A DNA stretch of 64,000 bases from Bradyrhizobium sp. WBAH42 (lineage in GTDB: Bacteria > Pseudomonadota > Alphaproteobacteria > Rhizobiales > Xanthobacteraceae). Position 1 is the first letter of the stretch. Every line of letters starts with the position of its first letter. The stretch spans positions 930,001 through 994,000 of the forward strand of contig NZ_CP036533.1 of NCBI RefSeq assembly GCF_024585265.1, given 5' to 3'. The position numbers and the translations under genes were made by a program. The notes under the pieces are model-generated. The model ran no database searches. It was not told the origin of the DNA and saw nothing but the letters and a program-made list of their open reading frames with translations. Below are positions 1-7,920 of this stretch, piece by piece.

Positions 1-539
1 GACACCACGATGTTGCCGCGGCGACGGTCCATCTTGAGGATCTGGAACGGCTGCGAGTTGTTCATCAGCGGCGCAACGTCGCGGATCGGACGGATGTCGA
101 CCTGCGAGCGCGGCAGGAAGGCCACGGCACCGTCGAGGTCGACGGTGAAGCCGCCCTTGACCTGGTTGAAGATGACGCCGTTGACCTTCTCGTTGTTCTG
201 GAACGCCTTCTCCAGCTTGCCCCAGCTCTCTTCGCGGCGCGCCTTGTCGCGCGACAGCACGGCTTCGCCGAGGGCGTTCTCGATGCGATCGAGGAACACT
301 TCCACCTCGTCGCCGACCTTGAGGTCAGAGTCACGGCCGGGGCCGGAAAATTCGCGCAGGGCAACGCGGCCCTCGGTCTTCAGGCCGACGTCGATGACGG
401 CCATGTCCTTTTCAATTGCAACCACCTTGCCCTTGACGACGGAGCTTTCCTGCAGGTTGCCGCCTGCGAAGGACTCGTCGAGCATCGCGGCGAAATCGTC
501 GCGCGACGGGCTATAGGTATCAGCAGAAGTCGAAGCCAT
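1..539 (-). CDS. rpsA: 30S ribosomal protein S1 (N-terminal part; runs off the window)
   Basis: S1 is the large OB-fold ribosomal protein that holds mRNA on the 30S subunit during initiation. The ATG is at 537-539 on the reverse strand; about 179 residues are visible, beginning MASTSADTYSPSRDDFAAML. Two S1 repeats are recognisable: the first carries KGKVVAIEKDMAVIDVGLK and the second NGVIFNQVKGGFTVDLDG. The rest lies beyond position 1. It is downstream of cmk and aroA on the same strand, the standard alphaproteobacterial order, but a 267-base gap suggests its own promoter. Identity is secure; length cannot be judged. Confidence 0.95.
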   Translation of the reverse strand, partial: MASTSADTYSPSRDDFAAMLDESFAGGNLQESSVVKGKVVAIEKDMAVIDVGLKTEGRVALREFSGPGRDSDLKVGDEVEVFLDRIENALGEAVLSRDKARREESWGKLEKAFQNNEKVNGVIFNQVKGGFTVDLDGAVAFLPRSQVDIRPIRDVAPLMNNSQPFQILKMDRRRGNIVV

Positions 540-668
540 TTGTTCTCCAGTTGCGGATGTCTTGCCGGCCGTTGGGTTCATGGGCGCATCGCGCGCGCAG
601 TGTCGGAAGGTCCGCAAGACCTTCGAGCGACCGCTCGTTGCCCCGGCCTTGCGACCAGAACAGCGGAA

Positions 669-688
669 GCGGGCCGGCTGAGGCCCGC
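669..688. terminator. GC-rich hairpin between cmk and rpsA
   Basis: GCGGGCC (669-675) and GGCCCGC (682-688) form a perfect 7-bp stem with a 6-base loop in the 267-base gap downstream of cmk. No U tract follows on either strand, so it may be a weak terminator or an RNA processing site. I see no gene in this gap. Confidence 0.3.
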
Positions 689-806
689 GCGTTCGATACG
701 TTGAAAGCTTTGTCCGGAACCTGGATCGCGCCGGTCCCGAAACCGGGACGAAGCGTATCGACCTCAAAGAGCGGGAGCGGGCACTTCCTCCAATGACGGC
801 GGCGGC

Positions 807-1445
807 TTAACCCCGCGACCGGCCCGCTCGGACAGCCTCGATAATGTCGATGGCGGCCCGGACGCCGCCTTCTATATCCAGTTGGGAGTTATCTAGCAAG
901 TAAGCATCCGGGGCCGGTTTTAAAGGCGCAATCGGCCGGTTCTTGTCGCGTTCGTCGCGCTGGAGGATGTCGGCGAGCACGGCCGCCTCGTCCGCATCCT
1001 CGCCCCGCGCCCTGGCCTCCATGGTGCGGCGGCGGGCGCGGACCTTGGGGTCGGCGACGACGAAGATCTTCACGTCGGCATGGGGGCAGATCACGGTTCC
1101 AATATCCCTGCCGTCGAGCACGGCGCCCGGCGGATCGGCGGCGAATTGCCGCTGGAAATTGACCAAAACCTCGCGAACCCGAGGGATTGCCGAGACGATC
1201 GAGGCGCCCTCGCCGGCCTTCTGGGTCTTCAGCGCAGGATTGCCGAACTTTTCGGGATCGAGCTCCAATGCGGCCTGCACGGCAGCCGCCTCGTCGTTGA
1301 GATCGTGCCCTGACTGCATCAGGGCATAGGCCACCGCACGATAGATCACGCCGGTATCGAGATGACGATAGCCGTAATGGTGGGCGAGACGTTTGCCGAG
1401 CGTCCCCTTGCCCGAGGCCGCGGGCCCGTCGATGGCGATGATCAT
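807..1445 (-). CDS. cmk: Cytidylate kinase
   Basis: Cmk phosphorylates CMP and dCMP to the diphosphates with ATP in the cytoplasm, recycling nucleotides from RNA and lipid turnover. The 212-residue product starts [15 protein letters not shown], a textbook P-loop for the family, and contains the substrate-side motif [18 protein letters not shown]. Length is normal. I chose the ATG at 1443-1445 because it begins the family N-terminus and overlaps the aroA stop by 4 bases (ATGA), which implies translational coupling. The same reading frame stays open upstream, antisense-free but out of frame with aroA, and that part is not coding. Confidence 0.95.
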   Translation of the reverse strand: MIIAIDGPAASGKGTLGKRLAHHYGYRHLDTGVIYRAVAYALMQSGHDLNDEAAAVQAALELDPEKFGNPALKTQKAGEGASIVSAIPRVREVLVNFQRQFAADPPGAVLDGRDIGTVICPHADVKIFVVADPKVRARRRTMEARARGEDADEAAVLADILQRDERDKNRPIAPLKPAPDAYLLDNSQLDIEGGVRAAIDIIEAVRAGRSRG

Positions 1446-2779
1446 GAGAACTCGGCCCCTAACGAACGCATCATCGGAATGAAATCCGGAAAGCTGGTGG
1501 CGATGAAGGCGGTGTCGTCGACGGTCACGGGCTGATCGGAGGCGCAGCCCATCACCAGCGCGGACATCGCGATGCGATGGTCCATGTGGGTGGCGACAGT
1601 GCCGCCGCCCGGGACGTGGCCGCGGCCCTCGACGATCAGATCGTCGCCGGAGACCTCGACCTTGACACCGTTGACGCGGAGCATGGCGGCGGTCGCCTCC
1701 AGGCGATCGGATTCCTTGACGCGCAGCTCCTGCAGGCCGCGCATGATCGTGGTGCCTTCGGCGAACGACGCCGCCACCGCCAGCACCAGATATTCGTCGA
1801 TCATCGACGGCGCGCGCTCCGGCGGCACCTCGACGCCGCGCAGTTTCGAGGCGCGCACGCGCAATTGCGCCATCGGCTCGCCGGCATCGCCGCGCACTTC
1901 GCTCTCCTCGATGGAGGCGCCCATTTCGCGCAGCGTGGTGAACAGGCCGGTGCGCAGCGGATTGGTCATGACATCGGACAGCACGACATCGGAGCCCTCG
2001 ACGATCAGCGCCGCGACGATCGGGAAGGCGGCCGACGAGGGATCGGCGGGCACCACGACATTGGCGCCGTGCAGCTCGGGCTGGCCGACCAGCGTGATGC
2101 GGCGGCCGTGCTGGCCTTCCTGGACCGAGGTGATGTCGGCACCGAAATGCCTCAGCATCAGCTCGGTGTGGTCGCGGCTGGCCTCGGTCTCGATCACCGT
2201 GGTGGTGCCGGGTGCAGCCAGGCCCGCCAGCAGCACGGCCGATTTGATCTGGGCCGAGGCGACCGGGGTCTTGTAGGTGATCGGCAGCGGATCGCGCGCG
2301 CCCTGGAGGGTCAGCGGCAGGCGCCCGCCCTCGCTGCCCGCGGTGACCTTGGCACCCATCTTTTCCAAGGGATCGAGGATCCGGCGCATGGGACGGCTGC
2401 GCAGCGAGGCATCGCCGTCGAACACCGCCGAAATCGGGCAGCCGGCGACGGCGCCCATGACCAGCCGGCAGCCGGTGCCGGAATTGCCGAAATCCAGCGG
2501 CGCCTTGGGCGGGGCGAAACCTCCGACCCCGACGCCGTTGACCCTCCAGGCGAAATCGCCGGTGCGCTCGACCCTGGCACCCAGCGCCTGCATCGATTTG
2601 GCGGTGTTGAGGACGTCCTCGCCCTCGAGCAGGCCCGAAATTCTGGTCTCGCCGACCGCGAGCGCGCCCAGGATCAGGGCGCGATGGGAGATCGACTTGT
2701 CGCCCGGCACCCGTACTTTCCCGGTCAGGGGACCGCTGGCGCGAGACTGGAGCGGCCTCGGTTGGTCGGAATGGGTCAA
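1442..2779 (-). CDS. aroA: 3-phosphoshikimate 1-carboxyvinyltransferase (EPSP synthase)
   Basis: AroA joins phosphoenolpyruvate to shikimate-3-phosphate in the sixth step of the shikimate pathway. The 445-residue protein shows [20 protein letters not shown] near the N-terminus, the RPM(x)RIL segment, and [15 protein letters not shown] and [12 protein letters not shown] late in the chain. Spacing and wording match the rhizobial class II branch, to which the CP4 enzyme belongs. At the position of the CP4 resistance alanine (its residue 100) this protein has glycine, in [12 protein letters not shown] (Gly about 101). It is first in the aroA-cmk unit. The start at 2777-2779 fits the family; MTHSDQ is a short poorly conserved leader. 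Confidence 0.95.
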   Translation of the reverse strand: MTHSDQPRPLQSRASGPLTGKVRVPGDKSISHRALILGALAVGETRISGLLEGEDVLNTAKSMQALGARVERTGDFAWRVNGVGVGGFAPPKAPLDFGNSGTGCRLVMGAVAGCPISAVFDGDASLRSRPMRRILDPLEKMGAKVTAGSEGGRLPLTLQGARDPLPITYKTPVASAQIKSAVLLAGLAAPGTTTVIETEASRDHTELMLRHFGADITSVQEGQHGRRITLVGQPELHGANVVVPADPSSAAFPIVAALIVEGSDVVLSDVMTNPLRTGLFTTLREMGASIEESEVRGDAGEPMAQLRVRASKLRGVEVPPERAPSMIDEYLVLAVAASFAEGTTIMRGLQELRVKESDRLEATAAMLRVNGVKVEVSGDDLIVEGRGHVPGGGTVATHMDHRIAMSALVMGCASDQPVTVDDTAFIATSFPDFIPMMRSLGAEFS

Positions 2780-2872
2780 GATTGTGTCCTTGAATAGGCC
2801 CGATGGGCTGGCGCGCAGGTATCACATGGTCCGCGCCCCGTCACGGGCATGTCGTTCTCCCGTAATGCGCTA

Positions 2873-2901
2873 TTGACAGCGGGCCGCCAACTAGCCAAGT
2901 G
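2873..2901 (+). promoter_or_regulatory. Possible promoter for the FYDLN_acid gene
   Basis: TTGACA at 2873-2878 is a perfect -35 hexamer in the divergent gap between aroA and the FYDLN_acid gene. No good -10 lies at 17 bases (CAAGTG at 2896-2901), so the call rests on the -35 element and position alone. Confidence 0.3.
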
Positions 2902-2937
2902 AAGCACCGCTTTTCAGACATTCCCAGGATTCCTGCC

Positions 2938-3345
2938 GTGGCCAAGTCCGAACTCGGAACCAAACGTATTTGCCCGACCACGGGCAAGAAGTTCTATGAC
3001 CTCAACAAGAATCCGGTGATCTCGCCCTATACCGGCGAAGTGGTGCCGATCGCCCCGGTCGCTCCTGCGCGCGCGCCCCGTGGGGCCGAGGCCCGCAACA
3101 TGGCCCAGGACAACGCGCCGGAGCCGGCAGAGGCCGAGGAATTGGTCTCGCTCGAGGAGGCCGATGCCGAGGAGAACACCGGCAAGGTCAAGGCCGTCGT
3201 GCCCGAATCGGAGGACGATATCGAGGTCGACGAGACCCTCGACGACGATGATGACGACGATTCGACCTTCATTGCCGACGAGGAAGAGGGCGATGAGGAC
3301 GTGACCGACATCATTGGTGATGTCGGAGGTGATGAAGAGACTTGA
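2938..3345 (+). CDS. TIGR02300 / FYDLN_acid family protein, function unknown
   Basis: A 135-residue alphaproteobacterial protein of unknown role. Its N-terminus reads MAKSELGTKRICPTTGKKFY followed by DLNKNPVISPYTGE, the short conserved domain that names the family; two-thirds of the chain is very acidic, with runs of Asp and Glu (for example DETLDDDDDDDSTF). I chose the GTG at 2938 rather than the upstream ATG at 2899 because family members begin at MAKSELGT. The conserved CPxxGxxFYDLN resembles a degenerate half zinc ribbon, but only one Cys is present. It sits between divergent aroA and a tRNA-Ala gene, a common alphaproteobacterial arrangement. Confidence 0.88.
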   Translation: MAKSELGTKRICPTTGKKFYDLNKNPVISPYTGEVVPIAPVAPARAPRGAEARNMAQDNAPEPAEAEELVSLEEADAEENTGKVKAVVPESEDDIEVDETLDDDDDDDSTFIADEEEGDEDVTDIIGDVGGDEET

Positions 3346-3403
3346 GATCAGCCCTGATCTGTGAAAAAGGGTGCACCGCGCGAGTCGGAAAGGCTCGCCG
3401 GTC

Positions 3404-3429
3404 CGGGGTGATCGACCAGGTTCACCCCG
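3404..3429 (+). terminator. Hairpin between the FYDLN_acid gene and tRNA-Ala
   Basis: CGGGGTGA (3404-3411) pairs with TCACCCCG (3422-3429) across a 10-base loop. It lies just upstream of the tRNA and may end the FYDLN_acid transcript; there is no following U run. Confidence 0.35.
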
Positions 3430-3440
3430 TCTAAGGTTAA

Positions 3441-3515
<75 letters not shown>

Positions 3516-3516
<1 letters not shown>

Positions 3517-3588
3517 GCCTTCGCTCGCTTCGCGAGCTACGGCTCGGCAAGCCAGCCCCGCTCCATCGTAGCGAAGTGAGCGAAGGCT
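3516..3588. repeat. Inverted repeat downstream of tRNA-Ala
   Basis: The arm AGCCTTCGCTCGCTTCGC (from 3516) is matched in reverse complement, with one mismatch, by GCGAAGTGAGCGAAGGCT ending at 3588; a GC-rich spacer of about 37 bases separates them. It begins at the last base of the tRNA and could fold into a long hairpin acting as tRNA terminator, or be one of the dispersed palindromic repeats seen elsewhere. Confidence 0.55.
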
Positions 3589-3674
3589 GCCGCGGCGCAG
3601 CCCGAAGGGCGAATCCGGGCCCCATCAGATAGAACGCGGGTGTAAGCTCCCCCTCGACGACTGGGGAGTGTGCC

Positions 3675-3910
3675 GTGAAATACGTCTACATTCTGAGAGC
3701 CTCGATTCCCTTCACTTTTATGTCGGGATCACCGACGACCTGCGAACCAGACTGGCAAAGCACAATGCTGGCGAGGTGCCCCACACCTCGAAATACGGGC
3801 CTTGGCGTCTCAAGACTTACGTCGCATTCAGCAACGAGAAGCAGGCCGTCGCATTCGAGAAGTACTTGAAGTCAGCGTCCGGTCGCGCCTTCGCCAAGAA
3901 GCGGCTCTAA
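3675..3910 (+). pseudogene. GIY-YIG nuclease family protein, frameshifted
   Basis: Small stand-alone GIY-YIG proteins (UPF0213/YhbQ-like, about 80-95 residues) carry a predicted nuclease fold; their cellular role is unclear. Here the N-terminal strand MKYVYILR is read from the GTG at 3675, while the rest, LDSLHFYVGITDDLRTRLAK then HNAGEVPHTSKYGPWRLKTY and the C-terminal EKYLKSASGRAFAKKRL, is in another frame. One base appears missing near 3697-3699 (between LR and LDSLHF); restoring it joins both parts into a normal family member. Either a genuine disrupted gene or a sequencing error; the conserved remainder suggests a recent event. Confidence 0.75.
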
Positions 3911-3913
3911 CCC

Positions 3914-4372
3914 CTACTCCCCGATCACCGCATTCAGCCGATCCCTCAGCGCGACGATCTCGTCTTTCATCGCCACCAGCTCCGACACCGAGCAGTCCGA
4001 TGCCGCCAGGATCGAGTGCGGCACGGCGCGCGCCTTTTCCTTCAGTGCATGGCCCTGCGGCGTCAGGGCGATCAGCACCTGGCGTTCGTCCTCGCGCGAG
4101 CGGGTGCGCTTGACGAGATGGGCGGCCTCGAGCCGCTTGAGCAGCGGCGTCAGCGTGCCCGAATCCAGGAACAGCTTCTCGCCGATGTCCTTCACCGGCA
4201 CGTCGTCGCGCTCCCACAGCACCAGCATGACCAGATATTGCGGATAGGTCAGGCCGAGCCGATCGAGCAGCGGCTTGTAGACGCGGTTGAAGGCGTGCGT
4301 GGCGGAATAGACCGCGAAGCAGATCTGGTTGTCGAGGCGAAGCGGGTCGACCGCCGTTGATTTCCGGGCCAT
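3914..4372 (-). CDS. ohrR: MarR-family organic peroxide sensor OhrR
   Basis: OhrR represses ohr until an organic hydroperoxide oxidises its reactive cysteine. The 152-residue product from the ATG at 4370-4372 has the family start NQICFAVYSATHAFNRVYKP with the peroxidatic Cys18, a winged helix (KDIGEKLFLDSGTLTPLLKR, then DERQVLIALTPQG), and a second cysteine at 127, matching the two-cysteine (Xanthomonas-type) class that forms an intersubunit disulphide. A longer reading from 4420 would cross the operator region and lacks family support. It is divergent from ohr, with two palindromes in the shared 155-base gap, so autorepression is likely. Confidence 0.9.
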   Translation of the reverse strand: MARKSTAVDPLRLDNQICFAVYSATHAFNRVYKPLLDRLGLTYPQYLVMLVLWERDDVPVKDIGEKLFLDSGTLTPLLKRLEAAHLVKRTRSREDERQVLIALTPQGHALKEKARAVPHSILAASDCSVSELVAMKDEIVALRDRLNAVIGE

Positions 4373-4420
4373 GACGAATCTCGTGCGTTTCTCCCATTCT
4401 GGGCCCGGCCGGCGGCGCAT

Positions 4421-4440
4421 TCAATTGCGAACAATTAAAT
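4421..4440. promoter_or_regulatory. Candidate OhrR operator 1 (ohrR-proximal)
   Basis: AATTG (4423-4427) and CAATT (4432-4436) form an inverted repeat with a CGAA centre inside an A/T-rich stretch. AATTG/CAATT arms resemble described OhrR sites. It lies just ahead of ohrR. Confidence 0.5.
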
Positions 4441-4455
4441 GTGAGACGCGCCGAT

Positions 4456-4475
4456 TTAGATTGCGCGCAATCTAA
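4456..4475. promoter_or_regulatory. Candidate OhrR operator 2: perfect 20-bp palindrome
   Basis: TTAGATTGCGCGCAATCTAA is its own reverse complement over all 20 bases. It stands 52 bases before the ohr start, in the A/T-rich divergent promoter region, and shares the ATTGCG core with site 1. MarR/OhrR dimers bind palindromes of this size, so this is the most likely main operator for ohr. Confidence 0.7.
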
Positions 4476-4527
4476 TTGCCTGCGATAAAGCTCACACCCC
4501 AACCTGGAAAGACCCGAGGAGACGAAA

Positions 4528-4953
4528 ATGTCCGTGAACGTCCTCTACAAGACCAGCGCCAAGGCCACCGGCGGCCGCGACGGCCATGCTGCGACCCTCG
4601 ACGGCGCGCTCGACGTCAAGCTCACCACGCCGAAGGAGCTCGGCGGTGGCGGCGGCGCCGGCAACAATCCCGAGCAGCTGTTCGCGGCCGGCTATGCCGC
4701 CTGCTTCATCGGCGCGATGAAGTTCGTGGCTTCGCAGGGCGGCCCGAAGGTTCCGGCCGATGCCTCCGTCACCTCGACCGTCGGCATCGGCCCGCGCTCG
4801 GAAGGCGGCTTCGGCCTCGACATCGATCTTGCCGTCTCGCTGCCGGGCCTTGCCCGCGCGGAGGCCGAGGCGCTGGTCGCCAAGGCGCACCAGGTGTGCC
4901 CGTACTCCAATGCCACGCGCGGCAATGTCGACGTTCGCCTGACGGTCGTCTGA
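4528..4953 (+). CDS. ohr: Organic hydroperoxide resistance peroxidase Ohr
   Basis: Ohr is a cytoplasmic, lipoyl-dependent thiol peroxidase that reduces fatty-acid and other organic hydroperoxides. The 141-residue protein has the catalytic Cys59 in [12 protein letters not shown], the resolving Cys124 in [11 protein letters not shown], and the arginine of GGRDGHA (Arg17) that activates the cysteine. Length is typical. A purine-rich GAGGAG site precedes the ATG at 4528. It is paired divergently with its repressor ohrR. OsmC, the sister family, is less likely given the [11 protein letters not shown] signature and the ohrR neighbour. Confidence 0.95.
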   Translation: MSVNVLYKTSAKATGGRDGHAATLDGALDVKLTTPKELGGGGGAGNNPEQLFAAGYAACFIGAMKFVASQGGPKVPADASVTSTVGIGPRSEGGFGLDIDLAVSLPGLARAEAEALVAKAHQVCPYSNATRGNVDVRLTVV

Positions 4954-5131
4954 TCGGCAGCGCGGATTGGCTGGCCCGGGATCCCCCTCGGGCCGGCCGC
5001 TTCCGACTGAATTTGCCACGCCGCGGCATGGCAGCGCAGCCGCGCATGCGGCCCTACGCGAGGGCCCATTGCTGGCGCAAACAAACCTCGCTAGGCCTGT
5101 GCTCGAACGTCGACACAGGAGAAGCGAAGGC

Positions 5132-6337
5132 ATGAGTTCTGAAGCCGCAACGGGTGCCATGAGCGGACTGCGCGTCATCGATCTCACGCGTGTGCTCGGC
5201 GGTCCTTACTGCACCCAGATCCTCGCCGACCATGGCGCCGACGTGATCAAGGTCGAGCCGCCCGCGGGCGACGAGGTGCGCGAATGGGGCCCTCCGTTCC
5301 ACGAGGAGGATGCGGCCTATTTCGTCGGCATCAACCGCAACAAGCGCTCGATCGGCCTCGACCTCGCCTCCGAAGGCGGGCGCGTCGTGCTGCTGAAGAT
5401 GCTGGAAACGGCCGACGTCCTGATCGAGAATTTCAAGCCGGGCACGCTGGAGAAATGGGGCATCGGCAACGACGTCCTCGGCAAGAAATATCCGCGCCTC
5501 GTGCATTGCCGGATCTGCGGCTTCGGCGCCGACGGCCCGCGTGGCGGCAATCCCGGCTATGACGCCATCATCCAGGCCATGACCGGCATGATCGCGGCGA
5601 CCGGCTCGCCCGAGAGCGGGCCGATGCGGATCGGCGTGCCGCTGGTCGACATCACCACCGGACTTTATGCGGCGATCGGCATCCTGATGGCGCTGTCGGA
5701 GCGGCAACGTTCGGGCAAGGGCCAGTTTCTGGAGACGACGCTGTACGAGACCGGCCTTGCCATCATGCATCCGCACACCGCGAATTATTTCATGCATGGC
5801 AAGCCGCCGGGCCTCACCGGCAACGAGCACCCGAACCTCGTGCCTTATGCGATCTTCCCGACCAAGACCGACAACATCTTCATCGGCGTCGGCAATGACG
5901 GCACCTTCCGCAAGCTCGCCAAGGAGATCGGCAAGCCCGAGCTCGGCACCGATCCGCGCTTTGCCCGCAACAAGGACCGCATCGCCAATCGCGAGGCGCT
6001 GCGCGCCGAGCTCGCCGCCGTGTTCAGCCAGCACGAGGCCGAGCCGCTGTGCAACCGCCTGCTCGCCGCGGGCCTGCCCGCAGGTCCCGTGCAGAAGATC
6101 GACCAGGCGCTGACGAATCCGCACACGATCGCGCGTGGCGATATCATCGAGAAGGACTGGTACAAGGGCGTGGCGTCACCGATCCGGCTCGACCGCAGCA
6201 AGCCCAGCCTGCGCCGCGTGCCGCCGAAGTTCAGCCAGCACGCGGCCGAGGTGCTGGGCGGGTTCGGCTACTCCAAGGCCGAGATCGACGCGATGGTCGA
6301 AAAAGGCACGGTCTGCGGTCCCGACCGCAAGCGCTAA
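5132..6337 (+). CDS. Class III (CaiB/BaiF family) CoA-transferase
   Basis: Members move CoA between organic acids through an enzyme-bound aspartyl thioester. The 401-residue chain opens MSGLRVIDLTRVLGGPYCTQ, followed by ILADHGADVIKVEPP, the family N-terminus; NPGYDAIIQAMTGM and GQFLETTLYETGL follow, and an aspartate at GVPLVDITTG/PGYD is the expected region of the catalytic residue. I chose the ATG at 5132 because AGGAG lies 8-12 bases upstream; a longer open frame from 4967 crosses the ohr 3' gap. The substrate cannot be named: frc, caiB and mesaconyl-type enzymes look alike at this depth. No pathway neighbours help. Confidence 0.88.
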   Translation: MSSEAATGAMSGLRVIDLTRVLGGPYCTQILADHGADVIKVEPPAGDEVREWGPPFHEEDAAYFVGINRNKRSIGLDLASEGGRVVLLKMLETADVLIENFKPGTLEKWGIGNDVLGKKYPRLVHCRICGFGADGPRGGNPGYDAIIQAMTGMIAATGSPESGPMRIGVPLVDITTGLYAAIGILMALSERQRSGKGQFLETTLYETGLAIMHPHTANYFMHGKPPGLTGNEHPNLVPYAIFPTKTDNIFIGVGNDGTFRKLAKEIGKPELGTDPRFARNKDRIANREALRAELAAVFSQHEAEPLCNRLLAAGLPAGPVQKIDQALTNPHTIARGDIIEKDWYKGVASPIRLDRSKPSLRRVPPKFSQHAAEVLGGFGYSKAEIDAMVEKGTVCGPDRKR

Positions 6338-6484
6338 GGGCCTCACCCTTCCCATCCACCAATGCCGCACTGCGGCGCGCGCACGCATGTGCAGCGCGAA
6401 CGGAGTTGGCTGACCGCTCCGTCTTCGCCTATTTGACGACTTCCCATTTGGCAGCGCTTGCTGCTTTCGTTTCTCCCGCTTACA

Positions 6485-6502
6485 CAGTCATGTGAACGTC
6501 AT
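6485..6502 (+). promoter_or_regulatory. Pho box upstream of ugpB
   Basis: CAGTCAT (6485-6491), spacer GTGA, ACGTCAT (6496-6502): two PhoB-type heptamers with the canonical 4-base spacer and 11-base period. The last is 54 bases before the ugpB ATG. The family consensus is CTGTCAT-N4-CTGTCAT, so this differs at two positions per unit or fewer. Confidence 0.7.
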
Positions 6503-6555
6503 ATGGCGCTGCTAGCGCAAGCGCTTCTTAGTGACGGGCAAGGGAGGTTTTCTTG

Positions 6556-7872
6556 ATGGCTCTTCGACATTTTGGCGCGGCGGCGGCTGTCGCGCTCACG
6601 GTTGGTCTCGGCGCTTCGCCGGCACTTGCCGTGACCGAAATCCAGTGGTGGCACGCGATGACCGGCGCCAACAACGACGTCATCGTCAAGCTCGCCAACG
6701 ACTTCAACGCCACGCAGAGCGACTACAAGGTGATCCCGACCTACAAGGGCAATTACGCCGATACGATGAACGCCGGCATCGCCGCGTTCCGCGCCGGCAA
6801 CGCGCCGCACATCATGCAGGTGTTCGAGGTCGGCACCGCCACCATGATGGCCGCCACCGGCGCCGTGAAGCCGGTCTACAAGCTGATGGCCGAGACCGGC
6901 GAGAAGTTCGATCCGAAGGCCTATCTGCCCGCGATCACCGGCTATTACTCGACCTCGAAGGGCGAGATGCTGTCGTTCCCCTTCAACTCGTCGTCGACCG
7001 TGATGTGGGTCAACCTCGACGAGCTGAAGAAGGCCAATGTCGAGATCCCGAAGACCTGGCCCGACGTGTTCGACGCCGCCAAGAAGCTGAAGGCGGCCGG
7101 CCACGCCACCTGCGGCTTCTCCAACTCCTGGGTCACCTGGGTCAATCTCGAGCAGCTGTCCGCCTGGCACAACGTGCCGCTGTCGACCAAGGCCAACGGC
7201 CTCGACGGTTTCGACACCGTGCTCTCCTTCAATGGACCGCTCCAGGTCAAGCATCTCGAAAACCTGGTCGAGCTCCAGAAGGACAAGACCTACGACTATG
7301 CCGGTCGCACCAATACCGGCGAAGGCCGCTTCACGTCGGGCGAATGCCCGCTCTACCTGACCTCGTCGGCGTTCTTCGGCAACGTCAAGGCGCAGGCCAA
7401 GTTCGCCTTCACCGCGGTGCCGATGCCCTATTATCCGGACGCCAAGGGCGCGCCGCAGAACTCGATCATCGGCGGTGCCTCGCTCTGGGTGATGGGCGGC
7501 AAGCCGGCGGACGATTACAAGGGCGTCGCGAAGTTCCTCACCTTCCTCTCGGACACCGATCGCCAGGTCTACATCCACAAGGCCTCCGGCTATCTGCCGA
7601 TCACCAAGGCGGCCTATGAGAAGGCCAAGGCCGAGGGCTTCTACAAGGACCAGCCCTATCTCGAGACGCCGCTGCTCGAGCTGACCAACAAGGAGCCGAC
7701 CGAGAATTCGCGCGGCCTGCGCCTCGGCAACATGGTGCAGCTCCGTGACGTCTGGGCGGAGGAGATCGAGCAGGCCCTGGCGGGGAAGAAGACCGCCAAG
7801 CAGGCGCTAGACGCCGCCGTCGAGCGCGGCAACACCATGCTGCGCCAGTTCGAAAAGACCGCCGTGAAGTAA
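6556..7872 (+). CDS. ugpB: sn-glycerol-3-phosphate ABC transporter, periplasmic binding protein
   Basis: UgpB captures glycerol-3-phosphate or glycerophosphodiesters in the periplasm and delivers them to UgpAE. The 438-residue protein has a Sec signal (MALRHFGAAAAVALTVGLGA...ALA) and mature start VTEIQWWHAMTGANND, typical of UgpB. FNSSSTVMWVNLDELKKA and ENSRGLRLGNMVQLRDVWAE are further family segments. AGGGAGG lies 9-15 bases before the ATG at 6556; a TTG immediately upstream is not needed. It leads ugpBAEC, preceded by a Pho box and followed by a strong intercistronic hairpin, which is usual for binding-protein genes made in excess. Confidence 0.93.
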   Translation: MALRHFGAAAAVALTVGLGASPALAVTEIQWWHAMTGANNDVIVKLANDFNATQSDYKVIPTYKGNYADTMNAGIAAFRAGNAPHIMQVFEVGTATMMAATGAVKPVYKLMAETGEKFDPKAYLPAITGYYSTSKGEMLSFPFNSSSTVMWVNLDELKKANVEIPKTWPDVFDAAKKLKAAGHATCGFSNSWVTWVNLEQLSAWHNVPLSTKANGLDGFDTVLSFNGPLQVKHLENLVELQKDKTYDYAGRTNTGEGRFTSGECPLYLTSSAFFGNVKAQAKFAFTAVPMPYYPDAKGAPQNSIIGGASLWVMGGKPADDYKGVAKFLTFLSDTDRQVYIHKASGYLPITKAAYEKAKAEGFYKDQPYLETPLLELTNKEPTENSRGLRLGNMVQLRDVWAEEIEQALAGKKTAKQALDAAVERGNTMLRQFEKTAVK

Positions 7873-7880
7873 GGCGACCA

Positions 7881-7906
7881 GCGGCAGGCCGTCACCGGCC
7901 TGCCGC
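7881..7906 (+). promoter_or_regulatory. Strong intercistronic hairpin between ugpB and ugpA
   Basis: GCGGCAGGCC (7881-7890) and GGCCTGCCGC (7897-7906) make a perfect 10-bp stem with loop GTCACC. It lies 9 bases after the ugpB stop. Such hairpins commonly protect upstream binding-protein mRNA or attenuate read-through, giving UgpB in excess over the membrane subunits. Confidence 0.65.
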
Positions 7907-7920
7907 TTCTCTGGGGCATC

